From Acanthaster planci (Eukaryota > Echinodermata > Asteroidea > Valvatida > Acanthasteridae): a stretch of 64,000 nt of DNA. The stretch lies in the NCBI RefSeq assembly GCF_001949145.1, contig NW_019091462.1, positions 280,491-344,490 on the forward strand, given 5' to 3'. The notes beneath the pieces were generated by a model that had not been told where the DNA came from, searched no databases, and saw only the letters and a program-made list of their open reading frames with translations. Positions 37,501 through 52,500 of this stretch are shown piece after piece (within the stretch, counting starts at the first letter, position 1; every line of letters starts with the position of its first letter). A program made the position numbers and the translations under genes.

Positions 37501-40500
37501 CCAACCCCCTACTCTTTCTGTCCAATTTCATCCATCGTGAGTGGCTGAGCTGTGATCACTCCAGTCCTTGGGTCTTTGCACAATCCTGACTTGCCTGTCT
37601 CTTCCTCCATGGTCTAACAAAGCAAGAATGGTGGATTGATACATGTACATGTATAATGTTGTTGCAGAAATTGACAATGCAGCACATAATGTTCTTGTGT
37701 ATGGCCAGTGAACCTTTTCAAAGTTGCATGAGCAGTGAACAAATACATGTACCATGTTATCTTGAGGCTAAAGTAGGTGATTCATGTTTTCCAGTAAGCA
37801 GACGATACAGGTAATTTGACACACATCATGTCCATACACACTGTTCGTGTACATGTATGTCAAATAATTTTTTAATCGGTGATTAAACTTGTAGCATTCT
37901 TAAAGGTTTCACTTCAACATCATTGGTACAGGTTTCTACTCTTGAATTTGTGTGATGATGAACATGTACATGTATGATAGTGGTACTGTTGACATTCATG
38001 CATTTTCAATTCTTACATGTTCATGTTGGTAAGTGCAGATTTACACATAATAATCAGCATGCTACATTTACAGTATGTGTGCATGTAACACATTGATACC
38101 AATTTCCTTCTTGGGGGAAAAAATTAAAAGGCAAGTGCTTGATCTGGCGAACAAACAGATAACCAAATAAAAAGGAGGACCAGGAGAAGGGGTTTGAAGT
38201 TCTGAAATCCTTTCTCTGTTGAGCCATTTTTCTGAACCATTTCCATAAATATTTCCCCAAGCCCACATCCCTGTTGGTCTTCCGCCACTGTGTACTCCTC
38301 GCACATTTTCTGGAGAAGAACGTGTTGTGATTACCATTTGGTTGACATAGTCTCAGTCATCTTATCAGCAAGCGCAGTGGAGATGCTGCCATGTTGGCCA
38401 GCCATTAAATGCATGCTTGTTGTCTGTCATCAGTATGAAAACTGGGCACATGTCACAGGCACGTTTGGGGTAATCAGTATTGGCCAGAGTCAGGAAATTA
38501 GTTTTCGCAGTGGTCACTCAGTAATTTGGCCCAGTCAGGCAGAAATTGGAATTTCTACACAATCTGTGCAGCAGTTTTGCTCTGTTTGAAATACATGTCC
38601 ATACGTACTTGTACGTGAGTGATATACATGTATATACATGTATAGTAGTTGTAGAGGACAATGTAAGAGAGTTTCGCAATACTGCTCATGATTTTGAATT
38701 ATTATTTGGATCATGATCCTTCGTGTAACAGGGCGTGAGTGAGCTGAATGCCCTATAAATACATGTACATGTAGCACTCATTCCAGTGTGAGAAACATGT
38801 GACAATACAAAATGAGTTGGAAGTCACCAGAGCCCCTTTTGAGTGAAGGCCTTTGAGAGAATCTTGCACGATGGAAATAGAGACCCTCAATATTTTCCAC
38901 TCAAATCATATCTGTTCTTGGCCCAGCACACACTGAGTGATACACGTACATCAAAATAAAGAGCTTATGTTGTTCTTTCTAATACAAACTAAAACAAAAT
39001 TACTGGGAAAGGATGATGTCAAGAGTAAAACGGTCTTGTCTCCTCACTCACAAATGGTCTGGAAATAGTCCAGTTATTGTCAGATATGCTGGACATATCA
39101 CTATCAAGAACATCCATTTACAAGTACATGTACAGCTAGAATATTACGTGTAAAATTTGGTGCTTGTACGACATCAGATTCTGTACTACATGTGTGCAAT
39201 TTTTATTAAGAAAAAAATGGTACTGGTAAATGTATATTTGAGCCATGTTATGTCAGGTTTGTGAATAAATAATGTTGTCAGCTTTTTTTAGACTTTGAGG
39301 TTTATAATACAGGAATAGGAAAAGGAAAAATGATTTGGTTCCAATATGTGGCGTAAATTTCAACTGCCAAACTGTTCTTAGCTATCATTTCAAAAGTACT
39401 CGTACGCATACATGTACATGGACATGTACTGTACATGTGCTTGTGTGTGTGTTTGTATATTGTGCAGCTGAGTGACAAGTGAGAACTGGTGCACCAGAAT
39501 ATGTTGTGCATAATCCTGGCAGCTTATTATCTGTGGGGGAAGAACATGGCCATTGGGTTCATGCACATATACAAAAACACACTTTCTATTTGCAGTCCTT
39601 AAGAAGTGTAAAGGAAAATATTAACGGTTCTAGCTTTATTTTACGTAATTCATTAGTCTGCATTCTTTTGGGAAGTCTATATCAGAGAGAATGTTGGTAT
39701 AAACAAATTTATCATTGAAGATTCTCTTCTGGTGGTGTTTCTGGTGCCAGTGACACTGTTCTGGCTGGGTTACATGTATGTTGAAAAATAATTTTTAGAT
39801 TTACATCCATGTAGATTGTATTTGAATGCTCTAACATTGTTCCTCTAAAGTTTTTGCTCTGTTTGGTGTAAAATGGAGCCTGGAAACAGTGGAGAAAACA
39901 CCAGCAAATGTTTTGTTTTCACCTCAGTTGACAAAATGTAATATCAGTGTTTCCAAATCTATCTTTTTTTTCCCAAAAAGATTGTACATGCATGTACCCA
40001 GTACATGTATGTTTGCAGTCCTTAAGTAGTGTTGGGGCATTATGTGGTCGGGGAATATTCCATGGAACAGTTGTAGAAAACATTTTTGTGGGAACTAAAA
40101 GCAGATACTGAAGGAGCCAGATGGCCTGCATATCAAGTGGTATATGTACGTAAAGTATTAACAGATAAACAAAATTACAGTTTTCAAAATAGTGAGCCTG
40201 TACTGTTGTATAGATGTACTGTAGGTCTTTGTCTCTTGTAAATGCATTTACATGTACATGCGCTCACGTGAGTGCATTTATTCATTCAGTCGACGTTCCA
40301 AATAACAGTGATGTATCAAACCCGCAGTGTTTGCGCAGCTTTAGACACGATCTCCGGCACCCTGTGCAGTAACCTCATTTCCATCACCACAACACTAAAG
40401 GGTAATACCAGCATCCAACACTGACACCAGGGATGGTACGATACATGACTCACCTGTGCACATCCCTGAAGAAAGATAGACAAAATCAGTGATGATGATA

Positions 40501-43500
40501 ATGAGAAGGTTGGAGTGATGCGCTGTGCCTCTCCCTCCCCCATCAATTTTTTTTAGGGAATGATTTGTTGGCGGGTGTTGGATCTAAACAGCAAAGAAGT
40601 GGCTGGCTCTACCAAGTATTGAAAAATATTCACGGATTGCTAGCTGGAGATAAACTCTTTGTGAGTGGTTTCTTGGCTTCCTCAGGCCAGAATGGGAAAG
40701 GTTTTCTAAAATATTTTGATGGACAAGTATCCCTGTGATATAATGTACACAAATTATGACTGATTTCCCTGCATAGTTGGAGTTGAGATGGGTACTGTTG
40801 GAAATACTAATGTTTGAATCACCCATATCATTCCCCCCCCCCAAAAAAAAGGAAAAGTGCTGAATGTGGGTTACAAGAAGGTTTGAATCACTTGACATAT
40901 ACCCATGTCAAGGTTGACTGTGAAATCTTGAGGGGACTAAAAAATCAGTGAAGCTAGTCTAATGGACTGACAGACAAGTGGGCACACTTAGTAAATTGAA
41001 AAATTTAATGCATACAGATTGAATGAAAATTGTAAACGAAGAAGCAGAAAATAAACTAGATAATAGGAATTGATCACCTGAAAGGCTTTCTGATGTACAG
41101 TGTGCATCAAGTTAATCTTCTCTCAATAACTCTGCATATACATGTAGATCAATATATACAGGTACATGTATGTACATGTACAATGTACACGAGGTGTCCA
41201 TGTACACACTGTTTTGTGTATTTTGGCAGAATCCCTCCAGAATTATATGATATAGTAATTTGTGTGGAATACACGAGATGTTCAGCAGTTCAGATGAGGA
41301 TAACAGGAAGGTTCAAATGAGGTGCACAGGTCGATGGAAGCAAATTGGTTCATATTGAGTGGGCCCAATGTGTCTGCTGGGACTTTCAGCCAGTGGGTTG
41401 TGATTGGATGTCCCAGGCATCAAGATTTGACCAGCCCCCCAAAATCTTGAAGGCAATCAAGCAAGCATTTTGACGTCTGCATTGCCCAGTTACCCACGAT
41501 GCCTTGGGGAGAAGTAGGAAGGAGCACTGCCAGCGGGAAGCAAGCTGAGTAGAATGCCAATGTGGGGCTTTCGCTCATGGTTCAGCCAAAGTTCAAAATG
41601 AGCATTTCACGGCTGAGAAGAGCTCAGAACACTTCAGCTGACAAAAAAATGTTTGGACTTCAAAAACATCTGGGGGCAGGAATACAGAAAATACTGTCCA
41701 ATTTGCCTTTATCTCTCATGAGATGGATAAATGATTTTAAAAAACTGTCACTTGAGATGTGACAGTCAACAGTTGTGGTATGATGAGAACTGGAAATATT
41801 CGGCAGGGGAAAAAAATCACTGTCTTCTATCGTCAAAAGCTTTAGGCTCAATTATCAGCCGAAGGATTTAATGTTTTTCTTTATAAGGAAGGGTTTTGCT
41901 GAGCAAAATTAGACATTAACTACTCCGAGTCAGGGGCATTTATCAATGTTGATTCTGCTGGGCTGGAGTATTTTTCATTTTTTTCTGTTTTCAGAATTCT
42001 CGAGAAATTCATATCTTCATTTACTGGACACTTAAACCCACATGAATGACTGTCTGGTTCTGTTTTAATCTGAAAGACAACATCTATTGATGCCGGAGTA
42101 TTTCAGCCAGGCCTGCCGCCTTGTAAAAAAAGCCCAGAGTGTGCAGTGTTACGTAATTTTCTTTTGTTCCTGAAACTGGTGGTAATCCACTGGCACTGAA
42201 TGCCACAAACAGTGGTACACTGTCCCAAAAAATGCTGGATTATCTCTGTCACTGACAGTGAAAAAGTGTCAGTAATTCCCAGCAGCCTGGTCTTTTGTTA
42301 CGAGTACGGTCTTTTGTTACAAGGCCCTGTTCCCTTTGTCCGATTTCGGACACCAAGGATGTGCATATGAAGAAAACCGGGCTCCCCAGCAGCAAGTGGT
42401 TAATATTTTGAGTATCCAGGCTGTTTGAAAGGTAAACCTCAAAGTTCTTAAGAATCCATGCTCTTTTGTGAGTTGCAGGAATTTATTATGAGTTTCTCAA
42501 ACAAAGAAATGTTAACATTATTTGTTTCTTCCCGTTGAACAGCTTGTTGGAGGTGAGTTTGACCTGGAGTCCAACTATGTCATTGCAGAACCGGAGAATG
42601 TCACCCATCTCCTGGAGCTGATTGACCACTGTGATGAGAAATTGCAGGTGAGAAAATGCCTTCCTTACCTTGCCTCAACCTTGCCTCAACCTTGCCTCTT
42701 GCCTTAACCTTGCCATTTTTTCTCCCCCCCCTTCTCCCCTCCCTCCCTTGTTACTCCTTTGAGAAGCACCATACTCAATCTGTTCAGGAGATAACAAGCA
42801 ATCCCAGTGTTATCGTCGTTACACATTTTGATAACTCCAGCTACATGTTAACATTCACATGTAGCAGTCACCAGTCACTTATGCTTATCCTAGATCGTTT
42901 TGTATCATCAACAAAATTTACAGTCCTTGAAGTTCTGACTCACTTCCACAGAAAATTATTGTTCATTCAGTGTTGAAACAAATGTGAATCTGGAATTGTC
43001 TTTGTATTGTGCATGGACCCCATGCAGTTTGTCACATCCACCATTGCTCTCATCTGTATTTAGGCAAGTTTCACAGCAAGGCATCAGTAGAATGTAAATG
43101 TACTTGCAATAAACAGAATCTTGGCAACAATAACTGCATTGTACGACAGTATCTGTGCAATTCAGGGTCTGTTATAGTCCATTAAATGTTGCCTTCATGT
43201 AGCTTCTGTTGCAATGGTTTTTAATGGCTATGATGGTCTAGAGTATATTGTTCCTTGATGAAGTGACACAGCATCTTCAGTATTTTGAGTGTTAATATTG
43301 GGGGGGGGCTATAAACAGGAAATTACAAAGGTGTATGATACAAACAGCATCTTATTCAGGGAACATGAAAAATATTAAAACTCACAATGAGCCCAAGTAC
43401 TGCATAAATGTCAGAAAATCGAAAGGGAGAAAATCAAGTTGCAAGTGGAAAATGCAATCCCACAGATTTCCTGAAATCTTAGGTTTTGATCAGTGTCTTG

Positions 43501-46500
43501 AAAATAAGCTTACCATACCGAGGTCTCTGTGCATACTCTACATGTATATACATTTGCACTTCGTTAAGTGATCAAAAACGTTCATTAATGGGATTGTTCA
43601 CTTTAGGACTATGTACATGTACGCAGGTGTCTGTTAAACCAACACAATGGCACATTGTACGGTATGCCTGGTTACTTCCTGGAGTTGATCATCTGTTGCA
43701 GGCCGTAATCACTTCTTAATTATTATCATTGATGCAACTGTGTTTGTGATCATTAATATCCACAATACAGTTAAATTAATTTACTATACCCGACATGTGA
43801 TTACTAAGAAACTGAAAATATAGACATATATTTATTTTTGTCGCAATATGATTACAGTACGTGTATACGTTGAGTGTTTTTCACTTTAGCAAACTGCATA
43901 TTTTCAGTGCAGTAATTTTCTATAACAATTGAAAATATGAATTGGAAACTTACTTAATTTTGCAACTGCAGCAAGATCAAACAAATCCATTAGAACTTTG
44001 TACTTCTTGGTTAGGCCATGTACTAGTACATGTACATGTATCAGTGAAGAACATAAATTATCAAATACATCAATAAGATGGCTAGAAGTTTTCTTTACAA
44101 GGATATGCTCTTGTAAGTTACTGTATTTCTATGTATATATTACATAGTTCTTTATGCCAAGAGCTTTCTGTACACCAATTTCCTCATAGTGAAAAAGAAC
44201 ATTTCACACTTTTGCTCATGTACAGTATAGGATTTTAACCCTGCCGTTGATTTCCATTCATGTACATATGTACCTCTGCAAATGGACCCCACCACAGGTT
44301 GATGGTTGTACATAGATGATTCTTGGTTCAAATCCAGCTCAAGTAAGCGGGTGAAATTTCTGCGACTGGTTTTCAGAAAGCACTCCTGAAAACACTGTTG
44401 AATTACATGTACGTGTAAATAATCACCCCTACATGTATGTCTTTTTGTGTTCATACATGTATTGTGAACCATCTTCCAGGCTGAGATATGGAGTATGTTT
44501 GTAGCCATCTTGAGAAAGAGTCTACTCAACCTGCAAGCGTGCACAGAAGTCAGTCTGATCACCAAGTTGGTCAACAAGCTACAATCATGCAACGAAATGC
44601 TCTCAGGTAAGCAACATGTACATCATTTGTGCTGAAATACAGTACACTGAGTTTCTCAGAACTTGCTGCTTATCACTGCATGAATTTGCTATAGAGATGA
44701 TGTTTTTCATTAAAAGTACACTCCATCATTTTTCATTTGTGCGTTATGTTCCTTTGAGGTAACAAAATCTCAAGACGGGAGGCCAGACAACTACATTAAC
44801 CTTATGAAGTTCCAGCTCGGTGAATGCTATGTATTCTAAGAAAAGCATTCTAGGATCTTGATTTCAAATCAAAAAATTGCAGAGCCATGTTTTGAATAGC
44901 ATCCCAATTCAGTGTCCGGGACACGTTTTCATTCAACCAAACGCAGCTATGCGATGTTGTGCACTGAACCGACAAATTAACCACGTGTGCGGGTATGTTG
45001 TGTCAGTATTTGTGCATGTTTCACCTAATTAGAAACAAACTACTGTTCGTAATTTCCACAAATTTGTCTTTAGAAAAGGGCATTTCATTGTTTTCTTCAA
45101 AATGACATCCTGTCAGAAGGAATAATTTCACCTAGAGTTGTAAGTGTACATTGATGTTATACACTGTATGTGTACTAAAGTTAATTTGCATACATACCGC
45201 ATACATGTATGTACACTTTAATTTAATGCATGATATACAGAAATCTGTTCACCCTTTCCTTGTTGACTTGGCTACTGAACCCTTTCCCTTCATCCCCGGG
45301 AAGTATCATGATGTGTAGATGTGGGAATCATCATTTGAAGACCAGTGCTCAAGATAATTCTTTCCGTTGGGTGTTAGTTTTTTCCTGATAGCCCCACTGT
45401 GTCATCCCAGGTGGTGAATTTGGTCCCTGTCATGCTGTGAAGATGACACAGGTGTAATATTCATTGCGCTGATAAACTCCGAGAGCCCAATCTGGGAGAG
45501 TTAGCGGAGAGTCACAGGGGATGTCTTTAGGCCAGTGTCTGTGCGAACCAACTGCATTAATCCAAGGGGCTTTCAGTTTTCAGCAATTTTCCACAGTGCT
45601 ACATTATAGGTAGTGTTTACAGATTCAAATGTTTGCAGATGGAAAGACCAAATTTATGACTTGTCCACATTAAAGCGGTACAGATTATGGTATCAGAAAT
45701 TGTCTACTTACATGTATGTACATGCACATCATGCACATGTATGAGCTTTAGGAATGAGAGAAAATAATGAGTGGTTTCTGTCTGACACAAATGTGCACGT
45801 TGTGTTTTTGGAAAGCTTGCATACGTACCAATAGGTGTACACGTCTACATGTACCCCCAAATGCAGTTGAATATGTGTATGCTATTAATGCAGTTAAAGA
45901 TGACTAAATACCTAAAGGACTTGGCACTCCCAGTGATTTTAAGTCTTTCATTTTTAAAGAAACTTGCACACATGTACAAACTCTAATCACTTAGTATCAA
46001 AAAATATTCTTTTAATTGTTTTGTATAGAATATCATTATCTAAGGACTGAGTTTTGTTTAATGTGTTGTAGCAAGTAAACAGTGCTAATAACAACTTTGA
46101 GTTTGACAAGAAAAAAGGTCCATCATAAATAACTTGTTTCTTATTGCATATTATGTTGTTTGGCTGAATATCTTGAGGAATTGTATCCACTGTGACAACA
46201 AAGGTTGTCTGGCAATTTAGTTTATTATTTACATCTGCCTTTCATCGACACTGACCTTGTGTTTTCATTGACAGCAAAACCTTTCAGCTCCCAATCCATC
46301 TCAGGTTGTATTGTTATTCGTTTTCCTCTTCCCTGCGTTGGCAGATCTGCTGATGGAGATTCTTGGAGTTGTTGCCAGCTACAGCATCTCGGTCAAGGAG
46401 CTCAAACTCATCTTCAGCTTCTTGAAGGGAGACAATGGACAGTGGGTAAGATAGCAGAGAATGCTTTCTGGGTAAATAGTGATGGTGGGGATGGAGAATT

Positions 46501-49500
46501 TCTCACTGTGGATGCAATACGAATTCAAGGTTTTGAGATTCAAGATCTCGTCTTTGTGTTGTGCATGGAAGAAGGATACAATTTGTTCAGCAGATGTTAA
46601 CTGAAGGCCAGGACTGTGTTCGATCACTTAAACATTGCCAGCCGTCTCACAGAACTGGATGTGCATTAACCAGATTGGCAGTGATCCTGAAGTGGAACAC
46701 AGCCCTGACCTTAGTGAACAAGGACAGCCAGAAGCTGTCAAGATGCTGCAGTTCCCTCTGTTGCCACATGCTCAGACTTGCCTTCTCTTCTTGTTCTCTG
46801 ATTGTCCTAGCTCACACTTTCAGCACAAGAAGATTTCTTGAGAAATCAACAGAACCTTGACATGCTGAAGAGTTCTGAAGCAAAAAAGGACCGGAGAAAG
46901 AAAACAATTCAATCCAAATCTGTGCTGTCCTATTTTACTGTTGTCTTCTCAAGATAATCCCAGCACCAATGCTGACAAAAACCTAAAGCAAGCCTGCCAC
47001 AGGACATGCTTCTTACATAATGCGAATCGGAAGTGACAGTGTTCTGACATTGCTATTTTTTGTGGGGGGGGGGGGAGAAGGGCCGTGTATGCAGAAGGCC
47101 CTATGCAAAGGCTAGTTATTTAACACATGAATGTGGTCACCCATTTCCAAACACATACCATGAATGGCTCTAGCTAATATTGTGTATGAACTTGGCAGGA
47201 CCTACTGCTCTGTGTGGCCCAGGTAACATGAAATTTATCTAAGCAGGTAGATGGTTGTGTGAGAAGAAACCCAGTCTGTGTGTGTTTGCTCAAATTTATA
47301 GGTAGCCCAGTCCAGTGCAGCAGTTATCCGCTTCCATTCTGTGACTGTGTCTGGACGGCAAACAGCCAGGCAATAAGTCTGTCAAATCATTCCTCATCAT
47401 TGGAGTTTCTTTTTTCCCCCCTCTTTTTCTTCCTCCTTGTCCTAACTTCAATCACATCTTGCCCTAGCTGTCCCCCGTGTGACTTGCCTAGGCTCTTAGA
47501 GGCAGGTGCGTGCGTCTTCATGACACCGGTGCCCTGAAGGGCTGTCGGTACTCGGACTGTAGGGTGGTAGTATAAATGATCGTTTCATCTCTCCAGGTTT
47601 TTTTTTCTGTAGTTGGGAATCTGTCTAGGCTTTGTATGGTGCGTACGGGATCCTGCCTACTTTGAGTAATTGCACTGCATCGTGGGATGTCTTGGGGGAG
47701 GGGCCAGTCGAAGGGGAGATGGGGATATTCCGATCATTTTCAAATCTTAAGCGACTTTGGTTGGCTTTAGTTCTGCGGGCATTGCCAGCAAACACACCAA
47801 AAGCATATTGATCTTTAATGACTCTTTTTATGTGTTTAATTTAAAAAAGAAATGGCATTATTGCCCTGAGCTTTCCCAGTGTTATTATCTAAAAAAAGGT
47901 TGTGCGGTAAGAGAGATTTTGTAAGACCAATTTATTACTTCTATGTAGGGTGTAATGAATCACAGTTTTGGCACATGAATAGGCTACAGTGGCTAAACCG
48001 ATTTTATAGGTAATTTGTAAGTAAAGTTTTTATAAAGTTAATTTTTTAATTGACTTTAGATTTTACTATATTGTCACACACTTTATTGGTATCTTCACTC
48101 GAGGCATTTTTCTTGTACTGTAATGGGCAGTGAAAAATGACCTTCTTGTTTCATATATAAAGTATGACAGTCTTAAGGTAGTTTAATTGTCATCTCTACA
48201 TGTACATGTATCTTACACATCCCTGAACATTGGGAATTGAAATAAGAAAAATGTTTGTATTCATGCACACATTGTACTTCTGGTGTATTCACGGTTCATT
48301 TCTCCAAATAATTTACGCTAGACTTGTGAAATCAATTCTCCGACGTCTCAGGAAAAGTACAGTGTTCCCCTACAATAATCAGGACTAACCCACATACATG
48401 TTCATGTACATGTACACATATATGTATACAGGTACTGTGTAAACCGTCAGCATGGAAAGAAGCTACCCGCAGACTATGACATAAACTCATGGTCAAAGAG
48501 ATCACTTAGCATTAATACTTTTCGTGTATTATGTTTGTCACTAACAAGTGACCACAATGTACAGGTTTGCTTCAGATTGTTAGATTTGTCCACATCGTAA
48601 GCGCATGACACAAAGTCAATGAAAAGACACCTCCACATGAAGGTTCCTGAATGGCTGATGGCCTGGCCCCAGCTGGCAGTAATGGCAAAATGATCAGCCG
48701 AGTATTTATATCCTGAGCTGTAGAACTCAGAACCCCCAGCTGCCGACATCTATTCATCTTGACCCAACAGTGCTGTGGAAATCGATTGATAGCGGATATT
48801 TGAAGATGTGCCAAGCATCACTCACTTCTAAAGAGAAGAAAAATAAAACAGTCTCAGCGGCTTTGCAGTGGAGCAAGAGATTGTGCTTGCAGATATTTTT
48901 CAAGGGTAGCTCCACCTACCCTGAAAGATGACTGTATAATATAATTCTCCATATTGTAGGCAACATGTACTTGTCATTTTTCACCCTGCGAAAGACAAGG
49001 AGCAAACCCAACCTCTTTCAGAAAATTTACCCGGTTGTGGCATGAAGTACATGTATATATACATGTATTATGCTTTCTCCCAAAACACTACAAATAAAAT
49101 CACTTTTCCTTTTTCCTTTTTATACATGCACATGTACCTGAACATGTATCTGCAGCTTATCTCTATTCCCATTGTCTGTTTGTGCTCACGAATCTCCTGA
49201 AATTTGATTGTCGATTCTTATCTCTACATCTTTCAGCCAGAATTCAAAGCATTATTTGTTATTTTTTCCTCCGCTTCTGTTCCTAGCCGCAGTACTCTGT
49301 CAAACTCCTGCAAGTCCTGAAGCAGATCCCTCGGAAACATGGCCCAGACGTGTTCTTCAGCTTCTCGGGAAAGAATGGAGCGGTGAGTATAAACCCACAC
49401 AAACCAGCCATCCGTTAAAAGGACCCTCCGTCTTGTGCAAGACTTTAGTAGCGTTGTTATTTTTACATCGTACTAATAGAAGGGATCCGTTACAGTCCTA

Positions 49501-52500
49501 ACGGACCGTTATGTCCTTCTACAGTGTATGTTTGTAATACATGTCTTCCCAGAATATCCATGAATATTTAAATGTTAACAGAGCCAGCAGTGCGTGCTTA
49601 TCAATTGAACCCTTTTAATTGTTCTCAGTTTGTGAACGATGAGGTGTACTGATACAGACTGAAACTCTTAACTTTATGACCTTCTCAAACATATTATCAG
49701 TCTTTTCTTTTAATAATAATTGGAATTTAAAGATACTGTACTTCATCAAGCAGATGGCACTGCTTACAAATTATCAACAAATTAAAAATATGTAAGTACC
49801 TAATGATCACAAACCCTGGAGTAAATTAATGTTGAAATAGATATGTCTTATTGAACTGCTCAAGGGATTTTGCATTTTGGATGAAGACTGTGTAGACTGT
49901 TCCACTCCTGTGCCGCCGAGTCTGTGAACATTCTGTCACCAGTTTTGTCTTGAATACTTGGAAAGGTCAAACAAAAGGGTTATTTGCACAGAGAACAGGC
50001 ATTCAGACTTGTACATGTACATCGAGCGAAAATTAAATCAAACTTTTTTTACTGTTTGTGAAAGGTAATTGTTAATGTGTCGATGATTGTCATGTAGGGT
50101 GTGAGTACAATGACCACTTGTTAATTTTTACCCAAATTCTTTGCTCGCTTCATAATGTCTTCAGTGCATGGTCATTCATGAAATGGATTGATTAACCTAC
50201 ATGTACTATTGAGAATGTTACATTTAGGCCAGTGTCCTGGTTTTTTTCCTGTTAGCTCAGCACACACATAGTGAGCTCAGTATTGCCATAAAATCGACCC
50301 CCACATTTTGCCAAACATTTAACCGTCTTCAATCATCTCCTGAACCTTGCGTGGGAGGGGCGATTCTTGCTTGTTTAAACACTCTTGTTATGGTCAAAGT
50401 GCCTCCTTGACATTCGCTCTTTGAATGAAATAATGGGGCCTTGTGACAAGATTGAAACCCAGATTTTCATGAGAGTAAAAGTACAGGAAAAATCTACATC
50501 TCTGCAGCTTTCACCGTCGTACACTTTGAAAATTATGCTTCACAAGGAATGAAGAAAGTTGTTCAAATGCCTTCAGTTTCATATAAAAGATCTGCGCACT
50601 ATACTTGTTTCTTGTCAGTGTGCCTCGTATTGACACAGAGTCAAGGATAGCACTGATGAGCTCTTGGCAGTATTTGCTCAGTGCTGCAATTAACATTTGA
50701 CAGTATTTTGCAGTTTATGAAAACAGTTTTTCAGTGTTGAAACTGCTCTTGATGAGAAGCACTTAGCTCATGGGGATATGCCTTGTAAGATAATTAGATA
50801 TCCTGTATGTTAAGAGTGGGAATACTATTTTTACATAGTATCTATAGAACCAAGCTGTATGTACATGTATAGTATAGTTGATGTTCTCATGCAGTGGCTT
50901 GACAAGCACTCAGTAAGACCACACTTTGGTATAGTACATGTACATGTTGCAAAGTCAACTTTTTCAGTACACGACATGGAAATTTTTATGGCCTGCATGC
51001 ATTAATTGAAATGGAAAATTATAGTTTAGTTTTGGCATTTAGTTTCAATTTTAATAACACTAAATTTGGGGTATAATTACGGAATCCAATCATGCCTACG
51101 GATATTGGGAATGTTATATCCATCTGCAGCTGATCTAGTACATGAAGACGACACACTATGCTGATCCTTGCCTTCAGAAGGTCTTCCCAGCCAGAGGTCT
51201 TATCACACAGCACTATCAGCAGAGTATAACAACTCTTCGCCTCCATCATCTACAAGGATTTGCACACTCTAGGACATGTACATTTACAAAAAAACATCAT
51301 CATTTAAAATCAAGCATAATGGCTTGATAATCCCAGCAGCATCTGAGCTGTCACAAGAAAAAAAAACAAAAAAAAAATAGATGAAGTAGGAGATATAAGT
51401 TCTCAATTCCAGGAAAATCTCATAATAGGATTTCCCCAGTCATAAATTGCTGGCAGTTTTAATTGACTACTTTTTTGTGGGGGGACGGAAGCAGTTTAAA
51501 AGATGTAGATGTACCCGGTACGTGTAAGATGATCCCTGTGTGTTCAGAGAGAGATAATTGATCACTTATTGCTCCAGGAAATGTATTAACGTCATATAGG
51601 CCTATGTTGCTGTTACTCATGTTGAGAAATGAAAGAATTTTGGCTTTAGACATAACTATTCTGGAGTCTAAATTTAGTTATTTCTAAAATAGTGTTGGTA
51701 CTGAAACTAAATGTTAATGTAACGAATGTTTGGGATAGGCGAAGGCCATTTCATGATCGTTTGTCTCTCTCCATCAATCAAATTTTCTGATGGAAATTCT
51801 GATCTACAGTACATATATGTTGCACGCTGTGTTTATGGTGCCATATGGAGTAGCTAGAGAAATTGGTCATAAAAAGCTGGCAAGAGGATGAGGAAATTGT
51901 CAGTGAGGAAAGGAACCTTTTGTAAGATTGGTATGTTCCACCTGTGAAAATGCTGATGAAAGGCAGAACACTCCCCCCTCAAGCAGCCATGGATGTTACT
52001 AAGGTCGCGGGACATTCTAGGATTTCGCACAGAAAAAAATATTAGCGTTGTGCCTTTGTTTGTTAGAAATTCTCTCAGAATAAGGTCCGCTGAAGTGTAA
52101 TGTCAAAATTAGATTATGTCGCAGATGTAGTAGTTTTGCTCAGAAAATGCTGCAGCGGATGTAGGTGTGTGATAGTCATGCATCCAACACATTACCAGTC
52201 ACAGTATGCACATTTCTCATTTCTCTACAAGTACGTGTACATGTACATTGGAATACAAAGCAAGAAGGCAGCATCATACACACCACACAACAAAACCATG
52301 AGCAATAATGTTACAACAGGTTGGTCATATCAGCTATGATTTTTTTTTTTTGAGGCACTCCCTCATAATTGATCTTCCATTAGACAAAATTCTTGATCTC
52401 CTCATGGAAAGGGGCTAAATAACAGCACTGCTTTGCAGGAAACATCAGCCAGGCTCTCCATTTCGTCAGGTGTCAAACGCCCAGGCTGTTGATAGTTTCA

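Larger units (their letters stand above)
25798..42542. other. First intron of LRBA, 16.7 kb, non-coding
   Basis: I find no exon or nested gene here that I can support on either strand. It contains a 20 bp palindrome (28355), a 454 bp hAT-type element (30228-30681), a member of the ATCCTTCA hairpin-repeat family (34040-34100), a 75 bp hairpin (34314-34388), a SINE-like fragment (about 36190-36400), a dispersed-repeat copy (38807) and clusters of TACATGTA. Several open frames of 60-125 codons occur but match no family and lack splice context. The length suggests room for regulatory elements, which cannot be seen from sequence alone. Confidence 0.6.

Noticed and set aside
44271-44345. Possible tRNA-like SINE head with GGTTCAAATCC
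   Set aside because: Only a B box is visible; no A box, body or tail.
46561-46860. Two overlapping frames of 68-99 codons in LRBA intron 4
   Set aside because: No homology recognised, no splice support, and the protein jumps cleanly from exon 4 to exon 5.
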